Positions 27,536 through 36,720 of a stretch of DNA of 64,000 nt are shown one piece after another. Made by a program: the position numbers and the translations under genes. The number at the start of each line of letters is the position of its first letter. Within the stretch, counting starts at the first letter, position 1. The notes below the pieces were generated by a model, which worked only from the letters and a program-made list of their open reading frames with translations, was not told where the DNA came from and ran no database searches. The DNA is from Acetobacter nitrogenifigens DSM 23921 = NBRC 105050. Its GTDB lineage: Bacteria > Pseudomonadota > Alphaproteobacteria > Acetobacterales > Acetobacteraceae. The stretch is taken from contig NZ_AUBI01000017.1 of NCBI RefSeq assembly GCF_000429165.1, positions 1 through 64,000 on the forward strand, read 5' to 3'.

Positions 27536-28411
27536 ATGAAACAGGTCAGCAAAATTCTTCTCCCTCTGAGCAGCGTGCGAAATGCGGACGCTGCGCTGAT
27601 AATCGGGCGCAATTTCGCACGGCGATTCAAGGCGCATCTGGCCGTGCTGCATGTGCGTCCCGACGGGCGCGACATCGCGCCTCTGGCGGGCGAAGGGCTG
27701 ACCGGCGGAATGGTCGAGGATCTGATGTCGGCGGCGGAGCGCGAGGGCGCGAGGCGCACACGCGAAGTGCAGGAGGTTTTCGAGACCTTCGCCGCTCATG
27801 CAGGCATCGCCGTCGTTCCGCCGCGTATTCCATTCCCGCAGGATGAGGCGAGCGTCAGCTTCAACGTCATCAAGGGATCGGAAAGCGAGATCGTTCCGTT
27901 CCACGCGCGGCTGTCAGATTTCACGCTGGTCGCTCACCCGGACAGCGGGGACGAGGTGTCTTCGTCCGAAGCGCTTCACGCAGTGCTGTTCGATAGCGGC
28001 CGCCCTGCCGTCATCGCTCCGCGCGAACCAATGGCGCACATGGTCAAGCGCGTGTGCATCGCATGGAACGGCACGGCCGAAGCCGCCTCGGCTTTACGTG
28101 GTGTAATCGCATGGGCGAGCACCGCGGAGCGCGTGCGCGTGCTGCATTGCGGGGACTATCAGCGACGTGGCCCGGAAGCGCGGGAGGTCGTCGATTACTT
28201 GTCGATGCACAATATCACGGCCGATCGGGTGGAGTTCGCGCCCGTCGAGCGGGATGTGGGCAAGGGGCTCCTTGCGGCGTGCAAGGACTTCGAAGCCGAT
28301 ATGCTCGCCATGGGCGCATATTCCCATTCGCGGTTGCGCCAGCTCATTCTCGGCGGCGTGACCCGTCATGTGCTGGAGCATGCGACGTTGCCGGTTCTGA
28401 TGAGCCGCTGA
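27536..28411 (+). CDS. universal stress protein, two Usp domains
   Basis: 291 residues from MKQVSKILLPLSSV, after GAGAGG. Two Usp folds: about 1-150 and 165-290. The second has R-V-C-I-A-W-N-G-T-A-E-A near its start and the ATP-type ending G-A-Y-S-H-S-R-L-R-Q-L-I-L-G-G-V-T-R-H-V-L (G-x2-G-x9-G-S/T class, with G-G-V-T). The first lacks the complete loop, so only the second may bind nucleotide. Converges with the minus-strand membrane gene at 28444. Confidence 0.9.
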   Translation: MKQVSKILLPLSSVRNADAALIIGRNFARRFKAHLAVLHVRPDGRDIAPLAGEGLTGGMVEDLMSAAEREGARRTREVQEVFETFAAHAGIAVVPPRIPFPQDEASVSFNVIKGSESEIVPFHARLSDFTLVAHPDSGDEVSSSEALHAVLFDSGRPAVIAPREPMAHMVKRVCIAWNGTAEAASALRGVIAWASTAERVRVLHCGDYQRRGPEAREVVDYLSMHNITADRVEFAPVERDVGKGLLAACKDFEADMLAMGAYSHSRLRQLILGGVTRHVLEHATLPVLMSR

Positions 28412-28433
28412 TCTGTCGTCGTTGCATCCTCAG

Positions 28434-28452
28434 GCGCGGTAATTTACCGCGC
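28434..28452. repeat. 19-bp perfect palindrome over a convergent stop
   Basis: Arms 28434-28442 and 28444-28452 are exact complements around one base. It covers the TAA stop of the minus-strand gene and lies 22 bases after the stop of the plus-strand gene. It probably folds as a shared 3' hairpin, but no T run follows. Confidence 0.6.
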
Positions 28453-30036
28453 TGTAGAGGCGTCGCCTTTCGAGAGCGCACAAATCTGTAGTTGCGCGTC
28501 ACGGTGCACGCCACCCAGTTTTTCGCATTGCTGGGTCAGTTCAAGTCCATAGGCGGACAGAACTGACAGCGCGGTCCGAGACGGCGGCCCGGCGGAGACA
28601 ACGGCGGGCTTTGCCCCCGCCGCCGCCAGCCCTGCTCTGATTTGCCGTGTGAACGGAGAATTCTGGGACGGGTCGCGGTTGTCCCAATCTGTCATGCCAA
28701 CCAACGTCGCCGCAGGCGAGAAGAACGCACCGACAAACGCAAATGGTTCGCCCGCGATGAAAACCATGGTCGTATCCTGAAATTGCGTTGGAATGGTCAC
28801 GTCATATGTGGTCCGCAGCCAGTTCGTGTGTCCCCAGTCAGAGGTGCGTAGGCTGGCGAATGATCCCACCTCAATCACAATGAGCAGCACAACGGAAAAT
28901 CGCGGGGAGAGCAGTCGGTCCAGGCAGGCGCCGATTATGACGCCTGAGATGATTTCTCCCGGCAGGAAATAACGCTGTATGGAAAATGCGCCCATCCAGA
29001 CCGCCAACGAAATCAGGAAGAATGCGATCACATTGATAAGGAGGTCGGGTGGCTCGATATTTTCGCTCTGCCGACGCCGGACCGGTAGTCGCGACGCGAT
29101 AATGCGGACGGCCAGAGCACAGATCAGCGCGAGAGCGATGAGAGGGCGAATATCGCGGAAAAACAGTTCGGACGTAATAGACCCGCCTCGCGCCCAGCGA
29201 AACGGAAATGACAGGGCGGTCAATAGGGAGTGAGGCACATACGCAGTGTCACGATATGATCGGCTTGCGCCCTCTGTGGCGTAAAAAATGCTGTTAAAGT
29301 AAGGAAAAACAGGATTTCCGAACTTCAGGGAGCACAAGACGAACAGCCAGCCCGATGAAGCGATCAGTCCCGTCATAAACGCCATCGGCTGTGCCGCAAG
29401 CGTTCGGAAGGGCATGCGCCCACGAACGAAGGGCTTTGCGCCGATCAGAAGAAGCCCGGGTTCGTAAATCCCGCAGGTCAGTTTGAGTCCCGCAGCTACC
29501 CCGAGGGACAGGCCAGACAAAATCAGGTTTCGTACGTCTCCGAAACGGAGCCACTTCAGGGAGAAATACAGGGACGCAAGAATTGGCGTAGCCAGCGCTG
29601 CGTCGGCGAATGATGTTCCGGCTTCAGACCAAAGCATGGGCGACGCCAAAGCGAGCAGGATCGTCAATATTCGGGCTAAGGGGCGTGACGCGTTCGTTCC
29701 CGGGAATAGAATTCGGACCACGCCTATCAACGGGAAGATCGCCGTCGACTGGAGGGCGCATTGTAAGACCGTAGCGAATTTAGGGCCGACAAGTGTCGTC
29801 GCCGCGTACCACGGGACGTAAACGAGGGGATTGAGATAGGTGTGCACTATCTGTGCAGGCGCGATATCTTGCCAGTAACGCCAGTGCATAAGAGCATAGG
29901 AAACGTAATAATGGTAGTTAATCTGGTCGTAATTGATATCCTGTTTTCCACGGAATGAAACAATTATTAGTGAAATGAAAAACGCGGCCCACATTGATAC
30001 GATAAATAATGCTTGACGGCGGAATTTTACGCGCAT
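28444..30036 (-). CDS. GT-C-like polytopic membrane protein
   Basis: 530 residues with about ten membrane segments spread from residue 10 to 400 and a periplasmic-type C-terminal domain (about 410-530). The first loop carries D-I-N-Y-D-Q-I-N-Y-H-Y-Y, an acidic/aromatic loop as found in GT-C glycosyltransferases that use polyprenyl-linked sugars (the GT39/GT83-like and DUF2029-like groups). I cannot say which donor or acceptor is used. The gene stands alone between convergent and divergent neighbours. Confidence 0.7.
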   Translation of the reverse strand: MRVKFRRQALFIVSMWAAFFISLIIVSFRGKQDINYDQINYHYYVSYALMHWRYWQDIAPAQIVHTYLNPLVYVPWYAATTLVGPKFATVLQCALQSTAIFPLIGVVRILFPGTNASRPLARILTILLALASPMLWSEAGTSFADAALATPILASLYFSLKWLRFGDVRNLILSGLSLGVAAGLKLTCGIYEPGLLLIGAKPFVRGRMPFRTLAAQPMAFMTGLIASSGWLFVLCSLKFGNPVFPYFNSIFYATEGASRSYRDTAYVPHSLLTALSFPFRWARGGSITSELFFRDIRPLIALALICALAVRIIASRLPVRRRQSENIEPPDLLINVIAFFLISLAVWMGAFSIQRYFLPGEIISGVIIGACLDRLLSPRFSVVLLIVIEVGSFASLRTSDWGHTNWLRTTYDVTIPTQFQDTTMVFIAGEPFAFVGAFFSPAATLVGMTDWDNRDPSQNSPFTRQIRAGLAAAGAKPAVVSAGPPSRTALSVLSAYGLELTQQCEKLGGVHRDAQLQICALSKGDASTAR

Positions 30037-30514
30037 TCATACACTCCATGATCTGACGATGAGCGCCACGTTCCGCCGCATTTGTAAAGCGAGTTTCCGT
30101 TGGATTTTTTCGTCACGACGGATATCCGTCGTGACGCCACCACGCGCTTCTATAGACCGACGCTCGTCTGATCGCCCACCCAACACCCCACAGAACGAGT
30201 TTTTTTCTCTCGGGAATTTTTCATTGCTGAACGGCTCGCGTTGCATCCAGGCGTAACCGTGAGGCCGCTTCGGCATGGACACGCAGGTTCATACGGTATG
30301 TGGCGCCCGAGCAGTCTTGCCGTTGTTTCAGGGAAACGTTTCCGAGATCCGGCACGGCGCATACACGGCATAAAATTGTTCCGTTGGGGTTGCTGCGTGC
30401 GCCTGCGCCTTGCCTGCCCTGTCGGGGCTTCCTATACGTCTCGGTCCCGCCAGAACGGCACGTAGCCCGGACGGCAACAGAAAGGGCAGCTATAGCCCTC
30501 AGGACAGACCGGCC
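30037..30514. other. divergent intergenic region
   Basis: 478 bases between two divergent genes, including a 26-bp perfect palindrome at 30111-30136 preceded by a T run on the plus strand. Frames inside it look like chance. It holds the promoters of both neighbours; I cannot place them confidently. Confidence 0.5.
30111..30136. repeat. 26-bp perfect palindrome
   Basis: A self-complementary 26-mer centred on GATATC. In both directions the tract after the stem is not T-rich, so it is not an intrinsic terminator. It is a possible operator or a mobile palindrome; no second copy is in the window. Confidence 0.75.
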
Positions 30515-31771
30515 ATGACCGAAGAGTTCCATCGCATCCGTCGCCTTCCTCCTTACGTTTTCGCGGAGGTCAACAAGGCCAAGGCCGCCGCCAGGGCCCG
30601 GGGCGAGGACATCATCGATCTTGGCATGGGCAATCCCGACAGCCCGACCCCGCCGCACATTGTCAAGAAGCTGATCGAGACGGTGGCCGACCCACGCTCA
30701 CACCGCTATTCGGTCAGCCGTGGCATCCCCGGCCTTCGTAAGGCGCTGGCTGGCTATTACGAGCGCCGCTTCGACGTGAAGCTGGACCCGGAGACCGAGG
30801 TCATTGCGACGCTCGGCTCGAAGGAAGGCCTCGCAAACCTCGCTGCTGCGATCACCAGCCCGGGCGACACAATCCTCGTTCCGAATCCGTCCTACCCGAT
30901 TCATCAGTTCGGCTTCATCATCGCAGGCGCGTCGGTCCGCTCCATCCCTGCCTATCCGGGCGAGGACATGCTGCGCGCGCTCGACCGGGCGGTTCGTCAT
31001 TCGGTTCCGAAACCGACCGCCCTGATCGTCAACTTTCCGTCGAACCCAACGGCGTTCCTCGCGGATCTTGATTTCTACAAGGAACTCGTCGCGTTCGCCC
31101 GGCGAGAAGAAATCTTTATCCTCTCCGATCTCGCCTACTCAGAAATTTATTTCGGCGATCTTGTGCCGCCGTCGATCCTCGCCGTCCCCGGCGCAAAGGA
31201 CATCGCTGTCGAATTTACCTCGCTCTCGAAGACCTATTCGATGGCGGGCTGGCGTATGGGCTTCGCCGCAGGCAATCCCCGCCTGGTCAGCGCGCTGACA
31301 CGAATCAAGTCGTATCTCGACTACGGCGCGTTCACCCCGATCCAGGTGGCGGCCGTCGCCGCTCTCAGCGGTCCGCAGGACTGCGTGGCGGAAATCCGCG
31401 CGCTCTATAAGGAGCGCCGCGACGTGCTGTTGCGTGGTCTGCACGCCGCCGGATGGGAAGTCCCCTCGCCCGAAGGGTCAATGTTCGCCTGGGCGCCAAT
31501 CCCGGAAAAATTCCGCGACATGGGCAGTGTGGCGTTCTCCAAGCTGCTGCTGCAGGAAGCGGGCGTCGCGGTCGCCCCGGGGTTGGGCTTCGGTGAGTAT
31601 GGCGAAGGATTCGTACGGATCGGCCTGGTCGAAAACACGCAACGCCTGCGTCAGGCGACCCGCGCCATTCGCGGTTTTCTGTCCGCCCATGGTATCGCCC
31701 CTAAATCCGGCGCCCCAGCCAGCGCCCAGCCAGCCGAGCCGTCCGCTTTTGAGGAGAACACCGCATCGTGA
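30515..31771 (+). CDS. alaC: aminotransferase, AlaC-like
   Basis: 418 residues, class I/II fold-type I. It begins MTEEFHRIRRLPPYVF, which is the AlaC/YfdZ type, and has L-G-M-G-N-P-D-S-P-T-P, the PLP lysine in S-L-S-K-T-Y-S-M-A-G-W-R-M-G-F and the C-terminal F-V-R-I-G-L-V-E-N. AlaC-type enzymes transaminate alanine/glutamate; some related proteins act on aspartate or LL-diaminopimelate. The last ~25 residues are an extra Ala/Pro-rich tail. Its stop overlaps the GTG start of hom by 4 bases, so the two are co-translated. Confidence 0.88.
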   Translation: MTEEFHRIRRLPPYVFAEVNKAKAAARARGEDIIDLGMGNPDSPTPPHIVKKLIETVADPRSHRYSVSRGIPGLRKALAGYYERRFDVKLDPETEVIATLGSKEGLANLAAAITSPGDTILVPNPSYPIHQFGFIIAGASVRSIPAYPGEDMLRALDRAVRHSVPKPTALIVNFPSNPTAFLADLDFYKELVAFARREEIFILSDLAYSEIYFGDLVPPSILAVPGAKDIAVEFTSLSKTYSMAGWRMGFAAGNPRLVSALTRIKSYLDYGAFTPIQVAAVAALSGPQDCVAEIRALYKERRDVLLRGLHAAGWEVPSPEGSMFAWAPIPEKFRDMGSVAFSKLLLQEAGVAVAPGLGFGEYGEGFVRIGLVENTQRLRQATRAIRGFLSAHGIAPKSGAPASAQPAEPSAFEENTAS

Positions 31772-33090
31772 CGTCTGGAGCCTTTCTGTCCGCCGCCGGG
31801 CAGCCGCTGCGCCTTGGCGTCGCCGGTCTTGGAACCGTCGGCGCCGGCCTCGCCCTTCTTCTGCGTGACAACGCCGATCTGATCACCGCCCGCGCCGGAC
31901 GGCCAATCGTCATTACGGCGGTGGCGGCGCGCGATCGCACGCGCGACCGGGGCGTAGATCTTGGTTCATGCCGTTGGTACGACGATGCGGCGGGACTAGC
32001 GACCGACCCGGACGTTGACGTGGTGGTCGAACTGATCGGCGGCGCAGAAGGCAAAGCCCGCGAACTGGTCGAGGCGGCGCTCGCCAATAGCAAGCCGGTC
32101 GTCACCGCGAACAAGGCTCTTGTCGCGGTTCACGGGGAGGCTCTCGGTCTTCTCAGCGAAAAGCAGTCCACGCCCCTGCTCTACGAAGCGGCGGTCGCAG
32201 GCGGCATTCCAGCCATCAAGACGGTGCGCGAAGGGTTGGCGGCTGACCGGCTGCTGCGGATCGGCGGCATCCTGAACGGCACCTGCAACTATATTCTCAC
32301 CGCGATGCGCGAGACGGGGCGCGATTTCGCTGACGTGCTGGCCGAGGCTCAGGCGCTGGGTTACGCAGAGGCCGACCCCTCGACCGACGTCGATGGCGTG
32401 GACGCCGCGCACAAGCTGGCGATCCTCGCCTCCCTCGCGTTCGGACGCCCGGTTCAGTTCGACAGCGTCCACGTCGAAGGCATCCGACAGATCGGAGCAC
32501 TGGACCTGAGTGCGGCGAAGGCTCTTGGTTATCGGATCAAATTGCTGGGCCTGGCCCGGCAGGCCGAACGTGGAATCGAGGCACGTGTGTCGCCGTGCCT
32601 CGTGCCGCACACCTCGCCCATCGCGCAGGTGGACGGCGTGTTCAACGCGGTGATCGCCGAGGGCGCGTTCGTTGGGCGGCTGATGGTGGAAGGCCGCGGC
32701 GCCGGCGCCGGACCGACGGCGAGCGCTGTGGCGGCGGACCTGATTGATCTTGCGCGCGGCAAGCCCGCTCCGGTGTGGGGTGTGAGCGCGGCGGAACTGG
32801 AGCCGGTTCGTAGCCGTCCGATTTCGGAGCGCGAAGGGGCGTTCTACCTGCGCCTTAGCGTCGCTGATCGTGCGGGCGTGCTCGCAGACATCACCGCCAT
32901 CCTTCGAGACTGCGGCGTGTCGCTCAACAGCATGGTGCAGCACCCGGCTGCGGAGGCTGGCGCCGACGTTCCTCTGATTCTGGTGACTCATCCGACGCGT
33001 GAAGCTGGGATGCAGGACGCAACAACACGTATCGCCGCCCTCCCGGTGGTGTCGGACACTCCGATCCTGATCCGTATCGAAACCATCTGA
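31768..33090 (+). CDS. hom: homoserine dehydrogenase
   Basis: 440 residues with GTG start overlapping the upstream stop (GTGA). NAD(P) site G-L-G-T-V-G-A-G-L-A near residue 15, catalytic-domain signature E-A-A-V-A-G-G-I-P-A-I-K, then N-G-T-C-N-Y-I-L-T and A-D-P-S-T-D-V-D-G-V-D-A-A-H-K. The C-terminal ACT domain (about 350-430, L-R-L-S-V-A-D-R-A-G-V-L) suggests feedback control by threonine. It reduces aspartate semialdehyde to homoserine for threonine and methionine. Confidence 0.97.
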   Translation: MTSGAFLSAAGQPLRLGVAGLGTVGAGLALLLRDNADLITARAGRPIVITAVAARDRTRDRGVDLGSCRWYDDAAGLATDPDVDVVVELIGGAEGKARELVEAALANSKPVVTANKALVAVHGEALGLLSEKQSTPLLYEAAVAGGIPAIKTVREGLAADRLLRIGGILNGTCNYILTAMRETGRDFADVLAEAQALGYAEADPSTDVDGVDAAHKLAILASLAFGRPVQFDSVHVEGIRQIGALDLSAAKALGYRIKLLGLARQAERGIEARVSPCLVPHTSPIAQVDGVFNAVIAEGAFVGRLMVEGRGAGAGPTASAVAADLIDLARGKPAPVWGVSAAELEPVRSRPISEREGAFYLRLSVADRAGVLADITAILRDCGVSLNSMVQHPAAEAGADVPLILVTHPTREAGMQDATTRIAALPVVSDTPILIRIETI

Positions 33091-33438
33091 GTTGCGTCTA
33101 CCGCCCCTGAAAAGGCGGGGGTTCGGAGTATTTTTTGCGCGACTCATTTGCAGAGTCCTGCGGCCGGACCTTAGCCGGATTTTCGGGATCGGCGTCATTT
33201 CGCATGTCTTTGTGACGCTGCGCCCCAAAGACGCTGCGCCCCAAAAAAGACCGATATGCGTCGTAACGGCGGATATCGGGGCTCCCTCAACTAACTCTCG
33301 ACGAGACTCGCCTGTCCGAGTCACGATCCGGCCATACGTCCTCGGGCGAGTTGAGAGCCGCCCCGGGCGAAGCGCCTGCGTTTGCAACCTGCGGCGCGAC
33401 ATGCCACGCAATCGGAACATCATCTCGGAGAACGAAGA
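33091..33438. other. intergenic region hom-glpX with tandem 16-mer
   Basis: 348 bases without a supported gene. A 16-base unit (GACGCTGCGCCCCAAA) is present twice in perfect tandem at 33214-33229 and 33230-33245. The start of glpX is preceded by GGAG at about 33428. The frame 33092-33511 runs through it but has no family look. Confidence 0.5.
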
Positions 33439-34437
33439 ATGTCGGCTGACACGCGCAAGGGAAGTTTTATCGTCTCGGACCGCAATCTCGCGCTCGAACT
33501 GGTGCGCGTGACCGAAGCCGCGGCCCTAGCTTCCTCGCACTGGACCGGTCGCGGCGACAAGAATGAAGCTGATGGCGCAGCCGTCGAGGCCATGCGGACA
33601 GCGTTCGACACGGTCGCTATCGATGGCACGGTCGTGATTGGCGAAGGCGAAATGGACGAAGCGCCGATGCTCTATATCGGCGAGAAAGTCGGCGCCGGCG
33701 GCCCGGCCATGGACATCGCCGTCGATCCGCTTGAAGGCACCACACTCTGCGCGAAGGATCTTCCGAACGCGCTGACCGTCGTGGCGTTGGCGGAGAAAGG
33801 CAATTTTCTTCACGCCCCGGACGTCTACATGGACAAGATCGTCGTCGGCGCAGGCCTTCCTGACGGCGTCGTCGATCTGGATGCGTCGATCGGGGAGAAC
33901 ATCCGCAACCTCGCCAAAGCGCGCGGCAAAGACATTGGTGAGATCGTCCTGTGCGCGCTCGATCGTGATCGCCACGCCGAACTGATCGCGAAGACGCGTG
34001 AGGCGGGCGCCCGCGTAAAGCTGATTTCCGACGGAGACGTCGCCGCCGCTATCGACGCCTGCTTCACACAGGGCTCGGTCGATATTTACGCGGGCTCCGG
34101 CGGCGCTCCGGAAGGCGTTCTCGCCGCCGCTGCGGTCCGCTGCATGAACGGGCAGATGCAGGCTCGGCTTCTGTTCGAAGACGACGCCCAGCGTGAGCGC
34201 GCCGTAACCATGAACCCAGGCAAGAATCCCGACCGCAAGTTAGGCCTGACGGACCTCGCCTCGGGCGACGTTCTGTTTTCGGCGACCGGCGTGACGTCCG
34301 GCTTCCTGCTGCGCGGCATCCGTCGTCACGCCGATCACGCGACGACGCATTCACTGGTGATGCGCTCCAAGTCCGGCACGCTCCGTTTCGTCGAAGGGCA
34401 TCATAACTTCGCTACGAAGACCTGGGGCACGCGCTGA
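33439..34437 (+). CDS. glpX: class II fructose-1,6-bisphosphatase
   Basis: 332 residues from MSADTRKGSF, after GGAGAACGAAGA. Family motifs are G-R-G-D-K-N-E-A-D, I-G-E-G-E-M-D-E-A-P-M-L-Y, D-P-L-E-G-T-T and L-I-S-D-G-D-V-A-A-A. The catalytic metal acidics are in these D-P-L-E-G-T and G-E-G-E-M-D stretches. It dephosphorylates fructose-1,6-bisphosphate in gluconeogenesis. Placed between hom and recJ, an order conserved in many Acetobacteraceae. Confidence 0.97.
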   Translation: MSADTRKGSFIVSDRNLALELVRVTEAAALASSHWTGRGDKNEADGAAVEAMRTAFDTVAIDGTVVIGEGEMDEAPMLYIGEKVGAGGPAMDIAVDPLEGTTLCAKDLPNALTVVALAEKGNFLHAPDVYMDKIVVGAGLPDGVVDLDASIGENIRNLAKARGKDIGEIVLCALDRDRHAELIAKTREAGARVKLISDGDVAAAIDACFTQGSVDIYAGSGGAPEGVLAAAAVRCMNGQMQARLLFEDDAQRERAVTMNPGKNPDRKLGLTDLASGDVLFSATGVTSGFLLRGIRRHADHATTHSLVMRSKSGTLRFVEGHHNFATKTWGTR

Positions 34438-34477
34438 TTCGTCTCATGACGTCTCTTCACATGCGGACAAGCCTGTG

Positions 34478-36307
34478 ATGCCTACAGCTGACGTTGTGGC
34501 GTCAGAGGAGCGCGTGGAGCATTCTGCAGCTCTCGGCGTTGAGGCGAGCTGTTCGGGCCGTCCCTGGCGCTGGCGCGACGGCGTTGAGGCGCCAGCCGTC
34601 ACGCGCCTGGGATCGGCGATCGCCCAGCGTTACGGAACGTCCGAGATCGTCGGGCGTATCATGGCGTTGCGCGACGTGGGGTTGGCTACGGCCCCGGACT
34701 TTCTTGAGCCTACGTTGCGTGCGCTCATGCCTGATCCGTCATGCGTGATCGATATGGACGTCGGCGCCGCCCGTCTCGCTCGCGCGGTGCGCGATGGGGA
34801 GACCGTCGGCGTTTTTGGAGACTACGACGTGGATGGCGCCTGCGCGTCCGCGCTGATGGCGGATGTGCTGCGTGAATTGGGTTGTGTGGTTCACACCCAT
34901 ATTCCTGATCGTATGACTGAGGGTTACGGGCCGAATGCCCCTGCCCTGCTTTCCCTTGTCGAGCGCGGCGCCAGTCTCGTCGTGTGCGTCGATTGCGGGA
35001 CTGCTGCGAGCGATATCCTGAGTTGCCTGGACGGCCGCGCGGACGTCGTGGTGATAGATCATCACAAGTCCGAAGGCGCGCCGCCGCAGATTCTGGCGAC
35101 GATCAATCCGAACCGCCCGGAATGCGCTTCGGGGCTGGGCGGACTGTGCGCCGCCGGGCTGTCGTTCGTCACAGCTGTCGCGATGATCCGCGATCTGCGG
35201 CGAAGCGGTTGGTTCACGGATGGCCGCGAGGCGCCGGATTTGATGCGACAGCTCGATCTGGTTGCGCTCGCCACCGTGTGCGACGTCATGCCGCTCACCG
35301 GCCTCAACCGAGCCTTTGTCACGCAGGGGTTGCGGATTATGGGCAGACAAGCGCGGTTGGGGCTGTCGACGCTTCTTGGGGTCGCGGGTGTGCAGAGCGC
35401 GCCGTCGGCGTTCTCATGCGGATACGCGCTGGGGCCGCGTATCAACGCGGGCGGCCGTATTGCCGAGGCGGATCTCGGTCTGAGGCTTCTGCTAAGCGAG
35501 GATAAAGACGACGCGCAGTGGATCGCCGAGCGGCTGGACGCGATCAATCGCAAACGACAGGACGTTGAGGCCTCGATCCTCGACCGCGCCATGGAGCAGG
35601 CCGAAGCGCAGTGCGAGGCAGGGCGCGCTGTCATATTGCTCGCCAGCAAGGAGTGGCATGTCGGCGTAGTCGGTATTGTCGCCGGGCGGGTCAAGGAAAA
35701 ATTCAATCGTCCGGCTTTGATTGGCGCTGAACTGGCCGACGGCCTGGTCAAGGGTTCCGGCCGCTCCGTTCCGGGTATTGACCTCGGGTCGGCGGTCATT
35801 GCTGCGCGCGAGGCAGGGTTGCTGAAGACCGGCGGCGGCCACGCCATGGCTGCAGGTTTCAGCTTGGCGACGGAAGATATCCCTGCCCTGCATGCTTTTC
35901 TCAACGAGCGCCTCGCTGTTGCCGCGCAAAGACCCGCGACAACAGTCCTTGAAATCGATGCTGCGATCACTTCGGCGGGCGCCAACACAGAAATCGCCAA
36001 GGACCTTGGTCGTCTGGCTCCGTTTGGCAATGGCAATGAAGAGCCGTTGCTGGTCCTGACGCATGTGCGGGTCGTTCGGACAGACAGGATAGGTAAAGAC
36101 GGCGCAACCCTGCGTGTTCTGCTTGAGGGAGAAGGACGTTCGGCGGTCAAGGCGCTTCTGTTCCGCGCCGGTGACAGCGCGGTGGCTGCTGCCTTGGAAG
36201 ATCGCGCCCGTCCGCTCTTGCACGTTGCTGGATGGTTACGCGCTGAGTCCTGGAATGGGAGGGAGACGGCGACGTTCTTCGTGCAGGACGCGGCGCTTGC
36301 ACGGTGA
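34478..36307 (+). CDS. recJ: single-strand-specific exonuclease RecJ
   Basis: 609 residues from ATG 34478 (a GTG at 34475 immediately before is an alternative). DHH phosphoesterase motifs are present: F-G-D-Y-D-V-D-G-A, V-V-I-D-H-H-K-S (DHH), V-C-V-D-C-G-T and the DHHA1 motif T-G-G-G-H-A-M-A-A-G-F. The C-terminal part holds an OB-like domain. It degrades 5' ends of single-stranded DNA in repair and recombination. The ~45-residue N-terminal extension before the core is not seen in all homologues. Confidence 0.97.
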   Translation: MPTADVVASEERVEHSAALGVEASCSGRPWRWRDGVEAPAVTRLGSAIAQRYGTSEIVGRIMALRDVGLATAPDFLEPTLRALMPDPSCVIDMDVGAARLARAVRDGETVGVFGDYDVDGACASALMADVLRELGCVVHTHIPDRMTEGYGPNAPALLSLVERGASLVVCVDCGTAASDILSCLDGRADVVVIDHHKSEGAPPQILATINPNRPECASGLGGLCAAGLSFVTAVAMIRDLRRSGWFTDGREAPDLMRQLDLVALATVCDVMPLTGLNRAFVTQGLRIMGRQARLGLSTLLGVAGVQSAPSAFSCGYALGPRINAGGRIAEADLGLRLLLSEDKDDAQWIAERLDAINRKRQDVEASILDRAMEQAEAQCEAGRAVILLASKEWHVGVVGIVAGRVKEKFNRPALIGAELADGLVKGSGRSVPGIDLGSAVIAAREAGLLKTGGGHAMAAGFSLATEDIPALHAFLNERLAVAAQRPATTVLEIDAAITSAGANTEIAKDLGRLAPFGNGNEEPLLVLTHVRVVRTDRIGKDGATLRVLLEGEGRSAVKALLFRAGDSAVAAALEDRARPLLHVAGWLRAESWNGRETATFFVQDAALAR

Positions 36308-36720
36308 TGACGTTTGCTGTTGAGCCAGCAGCCCAACCTCTGCGCACGATCCATATCTTGGGATGAACGAACCCGGAGCGTCTGGTCTTGCCAACGTCCG
36401 ATCGGTAGTGAATTTCAGATTCAAATATCGAATTTTATTATAAAATATAACAAATTTTTCGCATACGAATCATTCGATTTTCTAGAGATGCTTGTATTGC
36501 AAGGAACCAGAGAGTGCGGGTGATTGGCCTGACTGCCAGGCGCCGTGTCAACACATCTTCCTGAGATTATGGCCAATGCAGTTTTCCGAACAATTCTTGA
36601 TTGCAGATTGGTATCTCAATACGACAAAGCATGTCTTTTACTGCGGTGGGTACCTTTTTTGGTGAGAATGAGTCGCACTTGCTATAAAGCGCGGACGCAT
36701 CAACATACTGGCGTCAAAAA
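36308..36720. other. intergenic region upstream of TonB receptor
   Basis: 413 bases. An AT-rich block lies around 36420-36490. TGAGAATGAGTCGCACTTGC at 36661-36680 resembles an iron-regulator site by eye, but the match is loose. No supported gene. The receptor start at 36721 lacks a good ribosome site. Confidence 0.4.

Noticed and set aside
31996-33423. 475-codon frame antisense to hom
   Set aside because: It is a shadow of a clear homoserine dehydrogenase gene.
33092-33511. 139-codon frame between hom and glpX
   Set aside because: It starts with TTG, has no ribosome site, overlaps glpX and has no domain.
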